Part shown: one piece after another, positions 57,072-64,000 of the stretch
Layout of the letters: every line of letters starts with the position of its first letter
Position numbering within the stretch: position 1 is the first letter of the stretch
Source: Ambrosia x helenae
Lineage: Eukaryota > Streptophyta > Magnoliopsida > Asterales > Asteraceae
DNA: 64,000 nt
Reading direction: 5' to 3'
NCBI GenBank assembly: GCA_030844895.1
Contig: JAUTDX010000755.1
Coordinates: 47,692 to 111,691 of the forward strand
Program-made: the position numbers and the translations under genes
Notes under the pieces: model-generated
What the model was told of the DNA's origin: nothing
The model's database searches: none
Seen by the model: the letters and a program-made list of their open reading frames with translations, nothing else

Positions 57072-57188
57072 AATGGTTTATTGCAATTGTGGATCTCAAA
57101 CGATCATTCGTATGTCAGTGGCCTCTGCAAAGCCAGGCCATCGTTCTTTCTGTAGTAAGAAAAAGGGAATGAGCTGTGGATTAAGCGA
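57072..57188 (+). pseudogene. GRF-type zinc-finger fragment
   Basis: ATG at 57073 opens VYCNCGSQTIIRMSVASAKP then GHRSFCSKKKGMSCG. The CxCG...SxxxxxPGxRxxxC...C spacing matches GRF zinc fingers, with the GRR and aromatic core altered. GRF fingers bind nucleic acid. It begins right after the left arm, whose sequence could be its 5' UTR. It ends within about 40 codons. Confidence 0.5.
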
Positions 57189-57194
57189 ATGAAA

Positions 57195-57616
57195 TATGAC
57201 TTTATCTACATGTGTAAATGGGGTGTGAGCAAATGATGCTACTTCATCCATATACGCGCTGAACAAAAGAAAAGACTCAAATGCAGCAGATCCAATGGCA
57301 AACCCTTTAGTTGTTGCTTTTGTGGTGTTCCCTGCTGCATCCAAAACATCAGTGATCTCCCAGACGCTTTCAGGCTGCAATTCTGTAGATAATCATTTAA
57401 AACCCAAATATGAAGAAAAAACAGTAACAGAGAATGTTGTTTTACCCGTTGACTCATCTCAACAATTCCACCAGCATTATCACCTACTGGGCCAAACATA
57501 TCCATAGTAAGAACATAGGCTGCAGTACCATACATACCCATTGTTGCAACTGCCGTCTCAAATAACCAACCTGTTGGATTTCCATCCTCATCAACCAATC
57601 TTGATGTTTGGCCCAA
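57195..57616 (-). pseudogene. Type II vacuolar-type H+-pyrophosphatase fragment (two exons and intron)
   Basis: Exon piece 57446-57616 reads GLFETAV-like GWLFETAVATMGMYGTAAYV and TMDMFGPVGDNAGGIVEMSQ. A 71-bp GT-AG intron (57375-57445) follows in phase 0. Exon piece 57195-57374 reads PESVWEITDVLDAAGN, TTKATTKGFAIGSAAF and SFLLFSAYMDEVASFA. These are conserved parts of the type II (potassium-insensitive) membrane pyrophosphatase, which pumps protons with pyrophosphate energy in Golgi membranes. A CTTTCTAG acceptor just before the first exon piece is also kept, so genomic DNA, not cDNA, was captured. Only about 115 of the usual 800 residues remain. Confidence 0.85.
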
Positions 57617-57663
57617 CTAGAAAGCCAAAACAATAGACATGCTTATCACAAGGAAGAGCGGTA

Positions 57664-57827
57664 GACTCTAGACCCAAGCGAATGCCTGCAATTATGCTAG
57701 TCCTATGGCTTGTTGAGTTGGAAAGAGCTAGTTTGCGGAGTTGTATACTCTAGACCCAAGCTACTGCCTGCAATTATGCTAGTCCTATGGCCTGTTGAGC
57801 TGGAAAGAGCTATTTGCGTACATGCTC
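57664..57827. repeat. 82-bp tandem duplication
   Basis: ACTCTAGACCCAAGC begins at 57664 and at 57746, and the units agree over nearly their whole length (TGCCTGCAATTATGCTAG common). Confidence 0.9.
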
Positions 57828-57945
57828 ATGTTTAAGTGAAGGAGAGAGAGTGAGAGCAGAGTTTGAAGAGATGGATGGGTCAAAATGAGGGTTTTAAAAC
57901 ATATAATGTGAACTGACAATTTTGCACCTTAAGTTATATCACACC

Positions 57946-59335
57946 CTCAAATTTCACTTGTTGGATTTTACCCTCAAATTCCCCTGTGAGTATTTTCTAA
58001 TTGAAATCCTAACGAGTACTTTTTAACAAAATAATGAGTATACTCGATACCCATGGGTTTACCCGATACCTGACGGGTAATTACCCGACAAACACCCGAC
58101 GGGTATTAGGACGGGTTTTGGGACATGGTTTTACAAAGGGATACGGGTTTGAGATTATCAATACCCGACCCGAACCCGACCTATTTCCATCTTCAGTTTA
58201 GCTTGACCAAATAAAACAATGACTCGTCGTTTTTATATAACCGGCCCGACCAACCGGTCTAAAAAGCATTGTGTATAAGCATGAAAGCTGGTTTTTATTT
58301 AAAATTTGAATATCAAATTGAAAATTAATTATCCTAAATGTTCAACTGAATATCGTAACCACATGCATCATAAAGTAACTAAAAGATAACATCACATTTT
58401 GTTATCTTCAAACTAAGTAGGCTTTTACCAAGATTTATTCTATTTTCTATAAAGTAATCAAATGGCCAAGGATGTTGATGTTAAGAACTATTTTTGGATG
58501 AACATGATTGACTAACTTGTTAATTATGTTAAACAGTACTAAACAATACTAATTAATTATATATCTTGCAATTATTATGTTTACCTTTTATCTTTGGTCA
58601 TTCTTATTAGAAAAGAGAGGTTCTTTGAATAATATTTTAAATATTATGACTTTTTCATTCACTCTACTACACAATGTGTACAAGTTTAATTCATTAATTT
58701 GGTTCGTAATTTTGACAAAGTTTACACTGGGTCGGTTACGTTGACAAAATCGGTTTTAGAATAATGAAAAGCCGAAAATATTTTGTATTAATACTTAACC
58801 ATATATGCACGTACATAGGAACACAATGATGATAGATTGATAGGTACAAATAACACATAATCTGATTATAATAAAGATAATAATACAATAAACTTAACTA
58901 ATATATTGTATCTAATAACTGGTTATTGGGTCAGCTTTGTATAAACAAACAATCCAACCTGATTTAACCAAAAAAGAAAATGAAACCGTTTAAAACTTTA
59001 AATCAAACTCTAACTATTTCAGTATTAAAGTTTACAGTTAAGGTATCCGTTTGAAGATGAAATCGATAGAAACCCCTACTTTGAACTTAAGAAATTATCA
59101 AATTTTCGTTTTTTCGGTTGCACAAACCCCAGAGGATGGGAGAGACACGCCGAGTTATCATTCAAGGTATCATCATCATTGCTAGTTGATGCATTTAGAA
59201 AGTGAGAAGCAAGACTCTTTGATCGGGGAAAAAGAACCCGGATGAAAACTCTATTGAAAATTTCAAGTCTCTAGGCTTTCAATAATTTAAAAACAAGTTA
59301 AAATTGGCGGTTTTTCTAACAAGGACACCGGCCCT
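57946..59335. other. Spacer with an ACCCGACGGGTA-rich fragment
   Basis: 58030-58190 is rich in CCCGA, GACGGGT and TACCCG words, a common plant dispersed-repeat style. Otherwise nothing recognised. Confidence 0.4.
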
Positions 59336-60192
59336 CTAAAGCATCAGAAAACTTTGGCGAATGCCCTTTTTGGCAAAATCGCTCAGAGCCTGGGTGAAGT
59401 TTTTGGTCTGTCCCCCGTCCAGAGGGCAGTTATTGAATGCTTGCAAAGCCCCCACGCCCAAGATTTCTTGACTGTTATCCCGATTGAAGGTCTAGGCCAA
59501 AGCATGTCCGCTATTGAATACAGGGTCATTCTTAAATATCGTCTGATGATCCCCATGTACCAGGAGGATGAAATCTTTTCGATTTGCCGTAAGGCCTGCC
59601 TGGATGAATACGGGGAACATGCGGTTCATTGTAAGGAGTTACACGGTTTCAAATATCGGCATGATTGGGTTCGAGACATTTTGTTGGACATTTTAAGACG
59701 GGCTGGGATCTTAGCCAAAAAGGAGGCCCATGTGAACTTCCTCTCGTATCTATCAGAAGGGAGATCCACCCTACGAACAACAGATCTCCTTGTCTTTGGG
59801 TGGGCCGGGGGGAAGCATGCTTGTGTTGACCTGACAGGTGTATCTCCCCTAGTTGGGTTAAGGGATAGTGGCTTCGTAGCAGGGCAAGCGGTGCGGAAAG
59901 CAGAGGCAAAGAAGGTAGAAAAACATGCTAAAGCTTGCGAGGAGAACCAACACGTTTTTGTACCCTTGGCTTTTGATATCTTAGGCTCATTGGCACCAGA
60001 GGCTACCCGTTTCCTGATCAGGGTCCAGCGGGTTATTCATAGTAGTGTCTCGGCTTCGGGTGGGCAGGGTTACGTTTTTAGTAGATTAGGATTTGCTATT
60101 CAGAAATGGGTGGCGGCACAGCTTGTTGCCCGCCTGCCCGTTATCTTGATGTAATTTTCTTTGTCCGGGAATAAAAGTAAAATTAGTGTAAA
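59336..60192 (+). mobile_element. RLE-type non-LTR retroelement, longest copy (copy 4)
   Basis: 5'-truncated insertion comprising the C-terminal quarter of the polyprotein, 3' UTR and A12 tail (60191 region). Four other, shorter copies ending the same way lie at 30678, 31199, 45660 and 63906. Confidence 0.8.
59354..60154 (+). pseudogene. C-terminal zinc-binding and endonuclease-like domain of a retroelement reverse transcriptase protein
   Basis: Open for 266 codons to TAA; no natural start remains. Motifs: AQDFLTVIPIEGLGQSMSA; a CCHC-like cluster CRKACLDEYGEHAVHC with following YRHD; then the endonuclease-like part, STLRTTDLLVF, KHACVDLTG and a helix rich in Ala, Glu and Lys (QAVRKAEAKKVEKHAKAC); end GFAIQKWVAAQLVARLP. 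I recall plant proteins, sometimes mislabelled auxilin-like, with a YLDD-box reverse transcriptase upstream of the same region. C...C...H...C, RHD, then a PD-(D/E)xK-like core is the layout of R2-type elements. Some acidic residues differ (TTD where relatives have PAD). Confidence 0.65.
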
Positions 60193-60771
60193 AAAAAAAA
60201 AGTTAAATATCAAGCATATCCAATAAAGGGATTACTTTAATTTCAATTTTCCTGTAGATTAATGTAAGTTGTTTTTGTTTTCTTTTGTTTTTGGTTGCTA
60301 CTCCTTCCCTGAGTTGGGGCTTGTTTCTACAACGTTGCCTTTCAAAAAAAAATAAATAAATAAATTGTACAAAACCAAACCCCACACGTGGGACCTTGGG
60401 AGAGTAAAAACTAAAATTAAAGCGTTTTTCCATTGAAGATCTTTGAAAATCTCTAGTAAATATTGGACCACTTCGACTGGTCTAAATGAGTAAACAAACT
60501 TGCTCCCTTCAACCATTTTGGCCCCGCAAATAACATCACGATCTTCTCAACTTTTAATTTATGTCTTCTCTTTTTACATATATTGTACAGTTATACATAA
60601 TACTCAATCTACACTCTTATTATACACAATACAATATTATAACAAACGATACAAAGCTATAACAATAAAATTGAGATAACAAAGTTCATCCTATTTTACT
60701 TAAGCTATTTATGTATGTTAGCAGAGTACCCGCACGATGCAGCGGGAAACACAAATACATCTAAAGGTGTG
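60193..60771. other. Spacer with a possible LINE tail and Helitron hairpin relic
   Basis: 60290-60350 (GGGCTTGTTTCTACAACG, then CTTTC and A9) looks like a LINE 3' end. CCCGCACGATGCAGCGGG at 60729-60746 looks like a Helitron hairpin without its CTAG. Both are weak. Confidence 0.3.
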
Positions 60772-61176
60772 CATAATCCGGTTATTAGCCTCAACCGATA
60801 CTTAAGTCATCGGTTAATCGATCTAATAGGTTAATTGGTTCGATTTATTTTGTTACATTATCAGTTTTTAGTTCGGTCCAGTTAATTTGATTAATATCTA
60901 AAGCCAAAGTTTGACAAAAAAATTTTTTGCTTAAATACATGAAATGATCTAAATATTTAAATACATAAATAGGATGTATAGAAACTAAGAATATATGCAT
61001 GTATGAATGGTCCGGTTTCGGTTTAGTCAATTTCGGTTAACTAAGGGTATAAAAAACCCAATAACTGAATTTAAGTTAACTTGATTTTTGGTTAATTTAA
61101 TTTTCAATTGATTTCAATTTGGTTTCGTCAGTTTTTGTTTTGTTTCGGTTAACAGTTTAATTATTGTTCAGCTCTA
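60772..61176. mobile_element. hAT-like MITE, degenerate
   Basis: Left TAAAGGTGTGCATAATCCGG, right inverted TAGAGCTGAACAATAA. Many CGGTTAA and TTCGGTT words. Same broad family as 31575-32014. Confidence 0.45.
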
Positions 61177-61468
61177 AATTATGTTAATCACGTAAAACAT
61201 CAATTTTTTTAAAACTAAAAAATAGTAGTGATGTACTGTATGCATTAAATTCAGATAGACAAATATAGTAGCTATGTTTGTTTAAAAGGCCACGTAAAAC
61301 CAAAAAACCACCAACCAGAAAAAAACTAACAGGGAGAAAAAAGAGAAGTTACATGATCAGGAGCGGATTTTAAAGCCATTCGGTCCATCCAACCCTAAAT
61401 TACCTTTGAGTTTGTTTACGATGGATATAAATTTCACAAATTTAGTCGCAAAAAGTAATCATCTATAA

Positions 61469-62060
61469 TCTATAACTTATAATAAAAGAATTGAAATTTG
61501 ATGATGTGGCATTCAATGGAGGCCTCAACCCCTCTTTGAATGTGTCACGTGGCATCATGTATGATTTTTTAATTTTTGAGTTTTTTTAATAAATCTATAT
61601 ATATTATAATTATTTTAGGAAAAGATAAGAATTTAAAAACAAAATTAAATTTTCTCTCTAAAGTTTCATCTCATAACTTTTAAACGTTAATATTTTTTAT
61701 ATACGAGATTTTTTAAAGAAAAAAATTACACCAAATTAACGAGCGTTTTATTATCTTTCCAACGAGTACCATAGTGCTATATAAAAAACGGAGAAAAAAA
61801 ACAACTATTTTTTGGGGTTTTGTTTTCAAATATATTTTACTCTACTAATAAATCACAAACGACAAACATAACTTCATAGGCAGAGATTCCTTTTTTTATA
61901 TTTGAATATGATAACTTATGGCAGAAATTTGTTTAAAATAAATATTTTATTATTCATTAATCATGTATTGGCAAATCATTAATTATGTTGTCATATTAGA
62001 TATTTTTATTATGTTATATTAGATATTTCAACCCCGGGACACTCCCGGGATAAAAGCTAG
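61469..62060 (+). mobile_element. Helitron copy B
   Basis: 5' TCTATAACTTATAATAAAAG after A; 3' hairpin CCCGGG-ACACT-CCCGGG (62033-62049), then CTAG (62057-62060) followed by T. 592 bp, no ORF. The short, uninterrupted version of copy A. Confidence 0.88.
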
Positions 62061-62226
62061 TATTTAATAAGAGTTAGTATCATAAAAAATAACATATTTT
62101 CGAGAGGTGGGTCATTGTACAAAGTGGGCTTAGCTTAATATACAAAAGATACGAAGGAACAATAACGTGACACGTGTTATTAGACAAAAGGGTAATTTTG
62201 TCAGGACACAAAAGTTACATAATCAC

Positions 62227-63409
62227 TAGAGGTGCACAAATTGGAATTTTTAAAAGCCGGATCAAATTTTATTTGATCTAGATAAAGTTAAATGATTGTC
62301 AAAACGAATTGTGAAATTTCCATATTGGATCTTATCCGGTTCGAAGTTCCGTTAAACTTGACCGCATTGCTCCGAATCCGGTATTATTCAAACCGAATTT
62401 CATTAAAATTTGGATTTCGGATTTTAGAAAACAAGTAATATTAATCTATATATATATATAAAGAAAAGACTTTTGCTGACGTGGCGTGTAATGGAGGCCT
62501 CAAACTTGTGCCATGTGGCATCATAATGGAGAGTTTTTGGTGTTTTTAAATTGTTTCCTTTTTTAATTAAATTGAGTTATTTTAAGAAAAAAGAATTAAA
62601 AATAAATTTAAAATTTTCTCTCTCATATTTACTCCATAACTTTTAAACGTTTATATCTTTTATATACGGGATTTTTTAAAGAAAAAAATTACACCAAATT
62701 AACGAGCGTTTTATTATCTTTCCAACGAGTACCATAGTGCTATATAAAAAACGGAGAAAAAATCGACTTTTTTTTATGGGGTTTCGTTCATACAGGAAAA
62801 AAACACACAAAGTGTTCATGTTATCACGTAAAATTAGATTTTGTGGGGAATATGAGTTATTACTGATTAGAATACTATGAACATGCAATGATTGGAAGAT
62901 TTTGTGGTTAGTTAACTTGAGCCATTTGTAATAGGTTATCACGTAAAATTAAATTTATCAACCCCGGACCCTCCGGGGTAATCAGCTAGTAATAAATATA
63001 ATAAATGAACTAAAAATACTTTTATTTTTTAATTTATAAAAATTTTATAAGGTATATTACATACATTTGTCAAATAAACATACTAAATAAAAAATAAACT
63101 CCCTAAATTTCGCATTTGTAGATTTTTATAAGTAATATAACAAAATTGCATAAAATAATATCAAATAAATAATAAATGTATAGGTTAAACTCGGTAAAAT
63201 TCATATATACAAAATAAGGAAAACGACTTTTTTATATTCGGATCCCAAAAATCTGGGTAGAATCTAACGCGAGAAGATCCAGAACCGGTGGGTTAAAAAT
63301 TTTGAAATTCAGATTGGATCCTACTGGATTGTATGCGATTTAAAAAAATGGGTTTCCCCATCGATCTGTTTTAGATTATTTTTCAAACCGGATTTTTTGT
63401 ACACCTCTA
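62227..63409. mobile_element. hAT-like element interrupted by Helitron C
   Basis: Left TAGAGGTGCACAAATTGG, right inverted TAGAGGTGTACAAAAAATCC. Without the Helitron it would be about 640 bp. No convincing 8-bp duplication (flanks TAATCAC and TAATACAC are only similar). Confidence 0.6.
62445..62989 (+). mobile_element. Helitron copy C
   Basis: 5' TCTATATATATATATAAAG after A; 3' hairpin CCCCGG-ACCCT-CCGGGG (62962-62978), TAATCAG, CTAG (62986-62989) then T. Shares an interior block (TTTTTTAAAGAAAAAAATTA to GTGCTATATAAAAAACGG) with copies A and B but differs elsewhere, so it is a sister subfamily. Confidence 0.88.
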
Positions 63410-63905
63410 TAATACACATGGTTCAATTGATAATTACACATGTGTAGTTGATAATAACACACGTTATGAAATGATAATTAGAAACGTTATATTGATAATA
63501 ACGCACATTATAAAAATCCAACGATTGTTTTAAAGTATTATCAATATGGTATACAAATTAAAGAGGATAAATGTTTGTTTTTATGGGTATTTTTTTAAAT
63601 AAATAGTGTAGCATAAAAAGTTATAGCGTTTAAAAAAATGAGAGTGAAACTTGAAAAAAGTCAATATAGATATATTATACCTATTTACCCTTCCCAACAC
63701 ATCCTTTCAATTGTTTCATGATAATTTTTAATACAAATGAATATTTCAATCTCATCCGTTGATTTAGTAAATCAATGGCTCACATTCTTTCATATTCTTT
63801 TTATGTTAATGTTTCTTTGTATTTAAAACTTTCTTCATAATTGTTTTGTTTTAAGGAAAAAGAAAACTAACCCACTTCTAGCATATTAAACTTCATTAAT
63901 GTCCT
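63410..63905. other. AT-rich spacer
   Basis: Loose ACACGTTAT-type repeats near 63440-63510, like those at 53683-54010. No gene. Confidence 0.4.
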
Positions 63906-64000
63906 CTTGGCCTTTGATACATTTGGCTCCCTAGCATCAGGAGCGATTCGTTTATTGACCAGAGTTCAAAGAGTTATCCACTGCAATAGTTCATCTCTAA
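63906..64000 (+). mobile_element. RLE-type non-LTR retroelement (copy 5, cut by window end)
   Basis: Reads LAFDTFGSLASGAIRLLTRV then QRVIHCNSSSL and runs off the window. Starts at the same LAFDTFG point as copy 2. Confidence 0.7.

Larger units (their letters stand above)
56790..57945. mobile_element. Pack-MULE-like element with fragments of two genes
   Basis: Left arm 56922-57026 and right arm 57831-57936 are inverted copies (both contain ATATGTTTTAAAACCCTCAT or its inverse and TTTGAAGAG/CTCTTCAAA). Between them lie a plus-strand zinc-finger fragment and minus-strand proton-pyrophosphatase exons. TACCAAAATGGCCCC at 56792 may be the true left end, with the right end trimmed. No target duplication was found. 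Long TIRs with captured gene pieces are typical of Pack-MULEs. Confidence 0.65.

Noticed and set aside
57195..57616. Functional proton-pyrophosphatase gene
   Set aside because: Only about 115 codons remain, bounded by transposon arms; no other exons are nearby.

Overview
This window is nuclear DNA of a flowering plant, almost certainly a eudicot. It is AT-rich and holds intron-split genes with GT-AG junctions, a nuclear tRNA-Glu gene, an arabinogalactan-peptide gene, a piece of plastid psaB DNA, and dense plant-type transposons (Ty3/gypsy Tat lineage, Ty1/copia, L1-like LINE, Helitron, CACTA, Mutator-like, hAT and Tourist/PIF-Harbinger). The style of the repeats recalls Asteraceae, but nothing in the window proves a family. 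Nothing bacterial is present; most open reading frames are broken transposon genes or chance.

Layout. 1-8542 is the 3' part of a Tat-lineage Ty3/gypsy element: broken reverse transcriptase, two RNase H domains and integrase, a degraded antisense accessory ORF and a 3' LTR. It carries a solo LTR of another element at 2784-4543 with TSD TCCAT. 8558-14.6 kb holds a copia integrase scrap, a nested inverted-repeat element and a Mutator-like element (11664-14470) that contains a rearranged psaB fragment. 15.28-15.62 kb has two exon-like pieces of a membrane-protein gene. 18.3-20.6 kb is a broken copia 5' half. 20.6-26.8 kb is old LTR-like sequence with a Helitron 3' end at 24477 and a lectin-receptor-kinase fragment. 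26855-30037 is a structurally complete non-autonomous gag-only LTR element (TSD TATAG) with a 9-bp-TSD insertion in its 5' LTR. 32.2-34.8 kb is the 5' half of a second Tat element. 36537-37378 and 47532-48477 are Tourist-like elements with satellite cores. 38502-41720 is a Helitron enlarged by a LINE.

Host genes. Two intact protein genes lie on the minus strand and are invisible to simple ORF calling because their exons are short. One is a seven-exon gene for a 199-residue four-helix membrane protein (42157-46595). The other is a two-exon arabinogalactan-peptide gene (49651-50253). A tRNA-Glu(UUC) gene is at 51531-51602.

Right side. 52.5-57.9 kb is a nest of hAT, TIR, CACTA and Pack-MULE-like elements; the last carries exons of a type II proton pyrophosphatase beside a GRF-type zinc-finger fragment. 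59.3-60.2 kb is the largest of five copies of a non-LTR retroelement whose C-terminus looks like the CCHC plus restriction-like endonuclease module of R2-type elements. Two more Helitrons of the 38502 family lie at 61469-62060 and 62445-62989.
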